Below are positions 24,830 through 35,166 of a stretch of DNA of 64,000 bases, piece by piece. The translations under genes and the position numbers were made by a program. The first letter of the stretch is position 1. Every line of letters begins with the position of its first letter. Under the pieces are notes generated by a model that worked only from the letters and a program-made list of their open reading frames with translations, was not told the origin of the DNA and made no database searches. Location: NCBI GenBank assembly GCA_963932465.1, contig OZ010795.1, positions 521,363,451 through 521,427,450 of the forward strand, read 5' to 3'. The DNA is from Maratus speciosus. Taxonomy: Eukaryota; Arthropoda; Arachnida; Araneae; Salticidae.

Positions 24830-25517
24830 TAATTAACCGTTTTCTTTCAAAAACTGTTATTTTCGACATACACCACTACTAGATTCACAGTAGTCTTGAA
24901 CTTTTCTATTCATATATCTTTTGCATTTCATTTTAGCAAAGTGTGCCATCCAAATAATTTTTCATAACGCATACACAAATTGGATGGCAAATTTTCACAA
25001 TAAAAACAACTAAATTATAATTTGCTCGATAATTTTTTGTGATGAAACCTTTCACTAATGTGTGCCATATTTTTAACTTTTATCTTGAAAAAATATATTA
25101 ATTCCTCTACAAAAGTACTAAAACCAAACAAAATCTTGTTATTCAATAAAAACTATAAAATAATTATGGTGATATATTTTCATTCTTTTAATTAAATATT
25201 TTGAAATAGGAAACACATAAAGAATATTAGAAAGCAGAAAAAAAATCAAACGCTAAATTAAAAAAAAAAAATAGATTTCTATTATTCTATTCATTTTATG
25301 CTTGTATGTAACTTTCATATTTTCAAATCCCTTTTGAACTAAAGTTTGTACATATAAAGGCATTGGTTCAATTGTTATTTATTAAAATGAATGTGAGTTA
25401 GTTAGACACATCCTGCATTTTAATCTGTAACGTATATAGTGTAAAATCATTTCGTAAAATGTCAGAATATGTACTGTAATTCTTAATGGATTTGTACCGT
25501 TTTCATCTTTTAGTGTA

Positions 25518-25687
25518 AACTGTAAAAATTTGTACCAAACTCTCCAGTCATTCAGTGTTTTCATAGATAACTGCTAATCGACCATATTTTAAAGCATTCT
25601 CAACGATCAAAATGTAGATAAATTACAGTTATGTAACCGTTTTCTGTAAAAACTCTTCAATGACTGGGCTTTAATGTTTTAACAGTG
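25518..25687. mobile_element. 170-bp MITE related to the 24.6-kb element
   Basis: The left end AACTGTAAAAATTTGTACCA leads into CTCTCCAGTCATTCAGTG; the right end read inward is CACTGTTAAAACATTAAAGC, leading into CCCAGTCATTGAAGAG. TA lies outside both ends. A further right end of the same group (CTGCAAATTTTTAACAGTG) finishes at about 26045, with a poorly defined left end near 25840. Confidence 0.6.
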
Positions 25688-26132
25688 TATGAGTACAGTA
25701 CTTGTACTGCATATTAAAATTACAAATACAAAATATGTACAACTTTTATTTTAAACGGCATGTTTACGGTAATATAACGAGTTGCAGGTAAATATATGGC
25801 ATATCTACAACTCCAGTTAAAAATTTGAATGAAACCTGTCCCGAGTTGGAAAACTATCCAGTTTTCCAACTAGAACACTTACCAGTCTTTCGAAGAGAAT
25901 ACGGTTATAAAACCGTAATTTAAATCAAATCCGTCGATACTACGTGCAACAACATGGTCCAAATAGTGTTAAATTATGGTTGTATAACAAGTTTCTGCAA
26001 TAACTGTCGAAAAATTGGACTGTTTTCTGCAAATTTTTAACAGTGTAGTATTGTCTAAATTAATAATGCAAAATTCCGTTCTTATCAGCATAAACTAAGA
26101 GCTGATTTTAAATAGATATTTCGTCTACTCTA

Positions 26133-26620
26133 TTGAATTCATTCTTGTTAATTTTTCTTGTTAAAGTAGAAAGTATTGTAATTGACATCTCTTTTTACTT
26201 ACGGTTTTTGACGGATTTACACGTTATAGGGATCAGAGATCCCGAAAAGCATGTTTATTCAAAATGTATGTTTGTCCGTGTGTCCGCATTGAATCATCGA
26301 AAAGTGTATGAAGTTATGCATATAATTGAGCCAAATTTTTTTCCGTACGTTATGACTTTGGACAGCAAACCCTCTTTGAATTTGGAAATATTCCACCGAA
26401 AGAGGAGCTGTAATAGCGATTTTTGTGCCATTTTCAAAACTGTATCATCGAAAAGTGTATGAAGTTATGCATAGAACTAAACCAAATTTTATGTGTAAGG
26501 CCAGCAGGTCCCACGTGAATTTGGGCACAATCCGCCGGATGGGAGCGCTGTAATAGAGACTTTTCTATATTTTTCATATTTCTGTTGTACGTCGGCTTTT
26601 CATGCAGAAACAGGCATTTC
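26133..26620. repeat. Dispersed repeat with GACGGATTTACACGTT and GTCCGTGTGTCCGC words
   Basis: TTTTTGACGGATTTACACGTT, followed by GAGATCCCGAAAAGCAT and a GTCCGTGTGTCCGC tract, also occurs at 49315-49420 (TTTTTGACGGATTTACACGTT, GGAGATTCCGAAAAACAT, GCCCGTCCGTCTG). Within this copy the words ATCGAAAAGTGTATGAAGTT and ATGCATA recur about 160 bp apart (26295 and 26449). The 109-codon ORF at 26133-26462 is a reading of this repeat. Confidence 0.6.
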
Positions 26621-27090
26621 GCATCCAGCTAACCCGGCGATTCTCAAGCAGCTGATGGACAACACAATAATGAAAAATATTGATTTTATTAAATATTGTG
26701 ATTGAGATTAACTCGCATTTACTCATATTAGTAAAATGAATTAAAAACTTAAGATGAAAATCAATGTTGTTGTAGTATTAAAGTAATAACGGTGAAAGAT
26801 TAGCATGTGTAACAACTTTTTGATATACAGCTCATATTCAAAATATTAGAATAATTGAGAAAATGTAAGAAGAAAAAATTATTTTTCATTTATTTATTTT
26901 TGATACTAAGTAAATGCAATTAAATTTCTTATAAATTAAATCTGGAATGTTTAGATAAGATTTTAATATTTTCAAAATATAAAATACAGTACAATAAATT
27001 AGGTATACAGCTTTCTGAAATACATCAAAATATTAGAATAAAATTTAGATTTGTTCAAAATATTAGAATATTTTATTTTACGCAACAATA

Positions 27091-28136
27091 TTATGTTATG
27101 AATACGAAGTAAATGGTAGTTAATATATTGTAGTATCCCCCCTTAGCTTTCATAACAGTGTACAATCGATCTTGCATACTATATACATGGTGTTTGCAAA
27201 CATTTCTATCAATATCAGCCTAAATAGACTTTATACGTGCCACTAACACAGTTTTACTTGAAAGGGGATTTTCTTGGAGTTTTTCTTCATTATACACCAT
27301 AAGTTTTCGATGGGATTAAGGTCTCGTGAGTTTGGTTTCCAAGGAAGTACCGTAATGTTGCGTTGGCGGAACCAATTCTTAGTTGACACCGAGTTACGCG
27401 GTGACGCTAAATTTGGTTGAAAGATGAAGTCATCTTCAAATAAATCTTCTGATGATGGAATCATGTAATATTCCAAAATTGTTTGATATATCTGAGAGTT
27501 AACATTTTCGTAGACGATGCATAACGTCCCAGGTCCTTCTACATTCATGCAACCACAAACCATGACACTAGCAGCAAATTTTATGGAACATTTAAGGGAT
27601 TCTTTATCAAATGCTTCTTGCTTCATTCTCCAAACTCGAATACCTTGATTACCATATGAAACACAAAACATATTGTCATCACTAAATAATATATTTTCCC
27701 AATCTTCTTCGCTCCATAAACGTCTTAATTTACACCAATTCAATATTATACGCTTTTGTTTTGCACTCATGAGAGGTTTTGTTTTCGGTACATGAGATTC
27801 AACCTTAAATGTATGGAGACGTCTTAATGTTGTCGATGTTGAAACTTCAACTCTTTCTTCTTTCCATTTTCGGTGCAAGAATCGCACACTTTTAAAACGG
27901 TTTTTCTGAACTATACGCTTTAGTTTCCTGTCATCTGTAGCAGATGTTTTTGGTTTTCGGCCACCATTTAAGCGATTATTTTGAAAATTTCCATTTTTTT
28001 TAAATTATTGTGTTAGGATTTCACTAACACTTGATTCCGAACAATGTAAATAATTCACTATATAACATTAATTTTTACCGTACAAAACAACCGTACGGAG
28101 TTTAATAGATTCAGGAATATCACTCACACGACCCAT
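27091..28136 (-). pseudogene. Tc1-like DD34E transposase pseudogene
   Basis: Starts MGRVSDIPESIKL at 28136 and stays in one frame to 27243, with two early stops (codons 23 and 44). It contains a GGRKPKTSATDDRK linker, the first catalytic Asp in ILFSDDNMF, and a block ending NPIENLW. The residue at the second catalytic position is Asn (FQPNLASP, codon 27411-27413) instead of the usual Asp of FQQD. The final Glu is at 27306-27308, exactly 34 codons on. Downstream of 27243 the C-terminal text (..RLYTVMKAKGGYYN..) continues in another frame to about 27091, so there is also a frameshift. The open part (214 codons from about 27887) is the longest ORF in the window, but the enzyme is dead. Confidence 0.92.
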
Positions 28137-28411
28137 TTTAAGACGAAAAGCAAACAAACTGCAAAAAGAATACTGATTTTAAATAAAATCGTCTGAATTT
28201 AATCAATGAGGCCACCAGTTATGAATTGGTGATAATTAAAGGAGAATTAATGTGAAATATTCTAATATTTTGAATCTCTTGAATAAATATTTTAATATTT
28301 TGACTTTTCAAAATAATTTGTTTTCAATTAATCTTTTCAAAAATGATTTTAATTTTAAGATAATAAATAAGTTTTTACAAAAATAAGTTCTTAATAAAAA
28401 TATCGTTTGTA

Positions 28412-29567
28412 CACTGTTAAAAATTTTCCTGTGAAATTACAGAGAAACTACGGGTAATCCATTATCTTAAGTTTTATGTAAAATTACAGAGATTAGAAAA
28501 ACAGAGATTCTGTTGAATAACAGAGAAGTTATTTGGTAAATTTACACAAGACTGTAAATTAACATCGTTAAAAATAGTCAAGACTCTGTAAATTAACATC
28601 GTTAAAATACGCAAGATTCTGTAAATCAATTTATTTTTTTTATTAAAATAATTTAACTTAGTTTTTGAGATCAGTGAATTTTAGAACTTCGAAGTATCAG
28701 AGTTATTCAAGCAAATTTGAACTGCTGTGCCATTTAATTTAATTTTTTTATACAATTTGCTTCTGGTCGGCTTGGGGTTTGAACACGAGACCTCCGGGTT
28801 GGAGAAAAACATCTTGCTGACTGCGCCATAGGAGCTGTTACTGCGGTGTATAAAGGATGCCCTTTATAGTAAAGCGGGGGAAAATCTATTGTACTTGTGC
28901 TTTTCAAAGATTTCGCTTCATATATATTCGTTACAAAATTTCTTAAACGGTTTACTTTAATTTAGTTTGAACCGAAACATAATACCTATTATTTTTTAAA
29001 ATCAAATTTAATTTTTTAATCCTTTATTTACGGAATTATTTATCAAGAAATTGCTTCTTTTCAATAATTATCTTCTTTAATATCTGAATATATACTGGAA
29101 TTTTTAAATAATAATAATGTGAAATTTGGGTGTATTTTTTCATTAAAACTGGTTAAATATATTGGTAATTAAGCGTGTGTATTTGAATTTCAAGTTTTAA
29201 CAAAGCTGAAAATATTTTTTAAATAAAAACATGGAAATCCCTACAGGGAATTAGATACAAGATAAGGAAAATGTCTGTAAATCGATGACTGAGGAACTCA
29301 ATCGAATGCATTTAACCGAGAACTAGTGTAAATTTACAGAGTCTTGACAGAGAAACTCAATCGAATGCATTTAACCGAGAACTGGTGTAAATTTACAGAG
29401 AGTCTTGACCAAGAAACTCAATCGAATGCATTTAACCGAGAACTGGTGTAAATTTACGGAGAGTCTTGACCGAGAAACTCGATCGAATGCATTTAACCAA
29501 GAACTAGTGTAAATTTACAGAGAGTCTCGATTTTTTTTCTGTGATTTCACAGAAATTTTTAACAGTG
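28412..29567. mobile_element. TIR element nested in the Tc1 copy
   Basis: The left end CACTGTTAAAAATTTTCCTG, then TGAAATTACAGAGA, mirrors the right end TCTGTGATTTCACAGAAATT ending in TTTAACAGTG, with TA outside both (28410-28411, 29568-29569). The ends resemble those of the 24.6, 25.5 and 5.3 kb MITEs. At 1,156 bp it has no recognisable ORF; it holds a 60-bp tandem array and repeated CTGTAAATTAACATCGTTAA words near 28550-28620. It is younger than the Tc1 copy it interrupts. Confidence 0.85.
29277..29533. repeat. 60-bp tandem repeat, four copies
   Basis: Four copies of a unit containing AACTCAATCGAATGCATTTA, ACCGAGAACT(A/G)GTGTAAATT and TACAGAG(AG)TCTTGAC, starting near 29294, 29354, 29414 and 29475. 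It lies in the right part of the nested TIR element. Subterminal tandem repeats are common in foldback-type elements. Confidence 0.85.
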
Positions 29568-29656
29568 TATATTTGCATTAAAAGACATTAAATTACCAAA
29601 CGATATTTTCAATTTGTAAAAAAAAGTAATTATTCTAATATTTTGAATATGAGCTG

Positions 29657-31118
29657 TAGTAACATCTATGAGAAAAAAAGAAAGGTTTGGGATTGGCATA
29701 TCCGACTAGTTTGGTACCGAGGTATGTCTTTATGCATAAAAAGAGTATCCCGCCCTGGACAGACTTCTCATGGGGCTCCTGAGGCTATCTTTGGAAACGT
29801 ATTTGTTATCACTATGCAACGGAAGTTATTATACGTTGATATTTAGTATACAGTATTGCATGAATACATATGCATTTCAACTGCATTTACGGTAAGTACA
29901 TCATGTATTTAACACATAATATGCATATCACTTATTAATTGTTATGCATAAATAACGATTACAAATAGTTTGCTTTGTACATGCCGTATCTACAGCATTG
30001 GTTATAGCAGAACGATATATATGGTACATAAATTACTTTTTATGGAATATGCGAGATAATTTAAGATACATGTATTTCTTATCTGAATTGTTGTATAAAT
30101 ACTGGTCATATTGCTGCAATATACCGCTGAAAGTACCGTAATGTTTTATGTTTGTTAATATAAAAAGGGACCAGTAGAGTTCGGAGGATGAAAAAGTTTA
30201 AAAAAAGTCTCAAAATGAATTTATAAAAAACATGTAAAAATAATTACATAAAAAAATTAAACCTTACAGTTGGTGGCCTAAATCTTTAGACAAATATTAT
30301 TTTTAAACTAAAGTTACCAAACTGCTGTTTCTTAAATTCAACTTTTCAAATTATTGAAAAAATAAGTTTTATTTCTAAGTAATCAGTAGTATATACTCAA
30401 GATAAGTAATTATGATGTTATCAATTGAAGCTATGAACTTTGGTATTACGAAATTGGAAATCAGCAAAATTTGCAGCACTTTGACACAATCGTAATATTA
30501 TTTCAATGAAATCTAACCATAAAGTCATTTTTACAGTCACAAAATTTACATGTGTACTTTTCATATTCGTCCTCACTATTTTAAAATTAAAAAATAAGGT
30601 AAGTCATGTATAATAAGGTAAGTCTCCCCTCTTAAGCATCCCCTGATTTTTAGTTTTAATAGTATTGATTTTGCAGTGCCCATGTAATCTTTCTATTCCA
30701 AATTTCATGTAGAATACAAATACTATTGTAATGTAAACACAAGATAAAATAGGATTTTTATCAAAAAACATAATCAATGATAGTCAGTTTAACCCGGGCC
30801 TAAGGGTTAGACTCACCACTTGATCGAGATGGATATTAGATCATAAAAGAATTGAAAGCTTGAATAAATAATATTTATAAATAAAAAACTAGATTTACAT
30901 TTGATTTATTATCCTATTTACATCAAATTAATGAATGTTTATTTTTTTAAATTTATATTATAAAATGTTGAATAGAATTTTTTTATTTTTTAATTATTTT
31001 TTTTACATTTTCTTTTTTCCAGAAAATATTGTAACGGATATCATGCGTTGTGCATGTCTCATGTCGCCATTCCTAATAATCAACACACTGCCTTTCCCCA
31101 ATAGGATTGTATATACAA
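29657..31118. other. AT-rich DNA without a recognisable gene
   Basis: No coding or RNA signal is supported. The direct repeat AATAAGGTAAGTC(A/T) occurs at 30594-30607 and 30613-30626. ORFs at 30935-31198 and 31003-31188 overlap the Helitron-like end and read its GC-rich hairpin. Confidence 0.55.
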
Positions 31119-32522
31119 CTAGGGGGCTCGGCCCCCTACGAGCTACGCTCGCCAACCCCCGTCCAGACACCGCAGACTCTAAATGCACGCTAATGTGATC
31201 GGCTTTAAAAAGATTTCGAAAGATTGAATTATAATTTAAAAAACAGTGGAGATCTCCCTATAAACGGATTTCTATTCATTTCTCTTTGATTGGGGAAATT
31301 TTAACGCCAAATCCGCTGCGGTACTACTTGATTATCCCGTCGACTAATTTCGCCAAATTATATAAATCGCCAAACCACTCGCCAACTTATACAAATTGAT
31401 ATAATTTTTATTTTAAATAACGAAAGAACAAATAAATTAGTACAACATTAATAAAAATACAAATAAAACGTCGAAATAAAAATAACTTGATGACGTAGAC
31501 ACGTGTAACAACATTTCAAAATAAGCTAATATAAAAGGAATTAAGTAAACAGAATCTTTGTCTCCCGGTATTTTTCAACAAAGCGAAAAGAAAGTTCTTT
31601 TAAATGAGACATTTTAAATTAATCGTTTTTAATCTGACGTAATTTTGACCAAACAATTCTTTCCTAAGAAAAATAGTTGAAAAGTATCCGCTCAAAATAT
31701 CAAATAAATGTCTAGCGCAATTTCTAAATTTAAATCGTTTTGCAATATTATTTTGTGTTCGTTTTATGTAATAACTGTAATGTGACGTAAATATGACGTA
31801 ATTTCTCCTATTTAAGACTTCTAACGCATGTTAATAAATTTATTATTTTACAAATTCCTTTCTCTCTTAAAATTCACGTGTAATTATAGTTTTATGACGT
31901 AATTTTTAATAAGTTCCTGCTTTTTGTACATAATTATTTAATTCTAATTGCAATGTTTTTTTTCTGTTTATAATAGTCACGTGTAAATAAATTTTTAATT
32001 TATTAGACGTATAAATATATATATATTTTTTTTTTGAAGCAAACATTATTGTTTCCGCTGTTTATACAGTTGGCAACAGTTTAAATTAATATCACTTTCT
32101 AAAATCTGTAAAAAATATCTCTAGAAATGCTGAAAATTTGAATTTAAAATAGAAATAAAACCTAAAAAAAAATAGCCAAATTAAAAAAAGAAATACAATC
32201 TGCACACCGGCAAATTCTAAAGCATAAAAAGATCTAAAAATGATTACATTCCCATGTATAGTTTTTACTGCTATAAAACTTTTTTAATGGAACGATTTTG
32301 TCCAACTTTAGCATTAAATATCTCTTAAAATAATTCTTCGATTTGAAAACTGTCTACATCAGCGTGTTTATCAAACATTTCTATATAATACCACCGATTT
32401 TCATATTTTTGTACGCAATATTTTTCTTAATATTAACGAAGAAAGACCTCCTGTCACAAAATATTCAAAACCGGCGGCGGCGGCGGTGACAGCGGTAGTT
32501 ACTTTTTTTTAGAATAGAGAGA
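31119..32522 (-). mobile_element. Helitron-like element with both ends
   Basis: On the minus strand it starts TCTCTCTATTCTAAAAAAAA (5' end, 32522) directly after an A, and ends GGGGGCCGAGCCCCCTAG (3' end, 31119-31122) directly before a T: A|TC...CTAG|T, the classic Helitron boundary. The palindrome CGAGCGTAGCTCG precedes the terminal GC hairpin. The 1,404-bp interior has no Rep or helicase coding sequence, so it is non-autonomous. It carries a truncated MITE at 31319-31506. It splits a local repeat (TTTGAAGCCAATCG at 32523, related to TTTGAAGACAATCG at about 33112), which supports the 5' boundary. Confidence 0.82.
31319..31506. mobile_element. Truncated GGTACTACTTGATTATCCCG MITE inside the Helitron-like element
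   Basis: GGTACTACTTGATTATCCCG, then TCGACTAATTTCGCCAAA and the interior words AACGTCGAAATAAAAAT and TTGATGACGTAGACACGTG, match the left two thirds of the MITEs at 15.5 and 61.9 kb. The right TIR is absent. The same truncated insert occurs at the same place in the 45.9-kb copy, so it was acquired before these copies spread. Confidence 0.75.
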
Positions 32523-32600
32523 TTTGAAGCCAATCGAATAATTCTAATGGAGGCTAAACATGTTTAACACTTAATTGCTCTGGCAAAAATTTTCGCGTAA

Positions 32601-32761
32601 GGGGCATCCCACACTAAGGCAACGCATAAGACATGTCGCTTGAATTCGCTGAAAAAACTGGTTTAAAACAGGTTTGAAACAACTTATTTCTTTGTTTCGA
32701 CCGGTTTTTGCGCTACATGTTTCGGCTACATGTCGCTTGTCGCCTTAGTGTGGGATGCCCC
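32601..32761. mobile_element. Harbinger-like MITE with TAA target duplication
   Basis: A 161-bp element with perfect 20-bp TIRs, GGGGCATCCCACACTAAGGC at the left and its exact complement at the right, flanked by TAA on both sides (32598-32600, 32762-32764). A 3-bp TWA duplication with GGGGC-type ends is characteristic of PIF/Harbinger. The interior repeats ACATGT(C/A)GC words inverted around a GGTTTAAAACAGGTTTGAAA centre. The near-perfect ends suggest a fairly recent insertion. Confidence 0.88.
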
Positions 32762-32764
32762 TAA

Positions 32765-34282
32765 GTACTGTGAGTTGTCTGATAAACATCTCCATCGAAA
32801 GATAAATAAAATGCTCGATTGTCTTGCCGATACTGTTTTTGTACTAAACATTTTGTACGAGACTATTATAATTAAGTTTCACCTTTGCTAAAGTCTCTAA
32901 CGATAGAAATAGGGCTTCAAGAAAAAAAAATACACCAGTTTCTGTAGTTAAACAGTGAAGATGTAAAAAAAATCAGCGGTGTGTGAGACGGCTAAGAGAA
33001 ATTAGGGGTTAATCTAAATTAAGAAGGGTAACCACCACACTTCTGATATTTGATGCACACAATTCTAAAAACTAACTTTGAAAGTGTCTTACCCCAATAA
33101 GCCGATATACACAATTTGAAGACAATCGCTAATTCTAACGACGGCTAAACTTGTTTAATCTAAACTAAGAGGACTTATACCCTCTCCTTTGTATATTCGA
33201 TGTGCAAACTCTAAAAACTAATTCCGGAAACAAATTAAAAATTCTCAAATTAAATGCGTTAGATTTTTACATTTCATAGACACTTTTCAACTAATAAATA
33301 ATATGATAATTATATTTTTTATTCGAATTTTTACTAGTTATTAAGAAAAAAAATGTTTGTTGTGTTAACTTTTGCATAATTTAAGCTAAATCAGATATTA
33401 TTAATTCAGGAAGCATCTATTTTTAATATTAATCTTGCTGAAAATCTCATTAGGATAACCTTCAAGAAATCAACATTTTTGAGATTTTGTAAAAATACTT
33501 TTAATCCTCTTGAATGTAGGGATTATATAATTTAGGGATTAGTAGGGATTATATCTGTTAAAGGATTTAAAGGATTGATATGTTTGAACCTACCACTAAA
33601 CATTTTATAATTTTTTAATGCATTATTATTATTTTTTTTTTATCTGCGAAATATTTAAATTATAATTTGTGGAATGATTAATGACTTTGTTTGTTTTTTT
33701 AAACATATAAGCTCTATAATGATATTTTTATTGTCGTGAGTAGTGTCAATTGGGATAATTGTGAACAAATTTTAGTATTTTCAAATACTGACAGATTTAA
33801 GAATCGCACATTCCATGAGAAGCCCCCTAAAACCGCCATAAAGCTATTGTCTTACTACAATACTTCATTAAAAATTAGTTATTGTGTCTAATTAAGTACC
33901 TATATAATTACGTACCTAAAATTGTTTGTCCAATAGAACTCCGGATGCTCATAATTACCCCAAAGATTACGCGACAATTTTGAACATTTAATTTTTTGCC
34001 GGGATTGCGTACTAAAAATATTATCAAGTTCATACACAACATTTGTTCAACAACAAGTTCATATACGCTTTCTTCTGCACCTACATGATACTCCCGGGGG
34101 TCGGCGTTACTCTTGTGTTTGATAACAACGTTAAATATATTTTAAATTATTCTTTTAGGGTATTTATAACGTAATAATTCATGATTATGAACAATCGACT
34201 TAACCACCTTGATTTTAGCAGATAGAAACGAACCACCTTGCTCTGATAGAAACTTAGATTGTTCATACGGACTACAAAACTG
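32765..34282. other. Diverged local repeats and AT-rich DNA, no gene
   Basis: Holds a second copy of the TTTGAAG.CAATCG..TTCTAA.G..GGCTAAAC.TGTTTAA repeat near 33110-33165 (first copy at 32523-32575). At about 33745-33970 GTCAATTGGGATAATTGTGAAC faces GCTCATAATTACCCCAAAG, possible worn inverted ends of a pogo-type MITE. Nothing coding was found. Confidence 0.5.
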
Positions 34283-34625
34283 CACTGTAAAAAAAAAAAC
34301 GACATTTTTACAGTACAAAGTACTGTTCATCTCGCGCACAAACTCGATCACAGTGAATGTGCTGTATCTTTCTTTGGTTTCCTGACTATATTAACATGGA
34401 AAATACAGTAGTTGCGTAAAATTAACAGCACAATGTGCTAGCAATTTGGACGCCAGCAGTTTGTGCTGTAAAAAAATTCGTCCAAATTGCCAGCACATTG
34501 TGCTGTCAATTTTACGCAACTACTGTATTTTCCATGTTAATGTAGTCAGTAAACCAAAAAAAGATACAGCAGATTCACAGTGATCGAGTTCGTTCTGGCA
34601 AATTTACAGTGGTTTTTTTATAGTG
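34283..34625. mobile_element. Foldback MITE, CACTGTAAAAAA ends
   Basis: The left end CACTGTAAAAAAAAAAACG faces CACTATAAAAAAACC read inward from 34625. Inverted arms of about 105-115 bp (34349-34455 and 34475-34590) share AACATGGAAAATACAGTAGT, TGCGTAAAATTAACAGCACA and ATGTGCTAGCAATTTGGAC in opposite orientations. The centre is GCCAGCAGTTTGTGCTG. Same end type as the 5.3-kb element; flanking dinucleotides are TG rather than TA. No coding capacity. Confidence 0.8.
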
Positions 34626-35166
34626 TGATTGCAACTTTGAACTACTAGGATTTCGATAAGTGCCAGCAATTTTGACAACCATGAAGCAGAAACGGCGAGA
34701 AAGCTCTCATCCTATCTACACGGATCTCCATTGATTTCTGAACTCGAAACGCCCAAACGACCCTCCTTCAAAATGTTCATTTATCTATCTGTCTATCTAT
34801 CTAGCTATTTTTGTCTTTCAATAATGCTCGTATTTATGAACCGATTTCGATGTGACTGACCACGTGTACAGCATTTAACACGGTCTGAACCATGCTCGTT
34901 GTCTTCTTTCAAAATGTCAGCCAACCTAGAATTTCAGTATGCTATGTTTCAGCCCTTTTATAAGATAGAAGAGAAAGGGAAAATGCCTCGTAATCCTTGT
35001 ATCAAGGCCGAACACTTAAAGAAAAATACTGTTTGAATTTATAATTTTTCGTACATTATTTTGAATTAGCATTTTTTTAAGCGGGCGCCATTTTGAAACA
35101 AGATTGCGGTTTACAAATACGGTTTTGCAGCATAACAAAAACAATATATATATATATACATATATA

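Larger units (their letters stand above)
26828..29656 (-). mobile_element. Tc1-like transposon, inactive, carrying a nested element
   Basis: The left end CAGCTCATATTCAAAATATT (26828) is matched by the right end AATATTTTGAATATGAGCTG (to 29656). The match continues to about 28 bp, with TA outside each end (26826-26827, 29657-29658). The total of 2,829 bp is unusually long because a 1,156-bp element is inserted at 28412-29567. Without it the element is about 1.67 kb, the normal Tc1 size. The transposase relic is on the minus strand. Confidence 0.9.

Noticed and set aside
26133..26462. 109-codon ORF
   Set aside because: Covers a dispersed repeat that recurs at 49.3 kb where the frame is not kept.
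31003..31188. 61-codon minus-strand ORF with GRGLASVARRGPSPLVV
   Set aside because: This is the translation of the Helitron-like terminal hairpins, not a protein domain.
33745..33970. pogo-type MITE with GGGATAATTGTGAAC / GCTCATAATTACCCC ends
   Set aside because: The inverted match is short and imperfect and no TA duplication could be placed.
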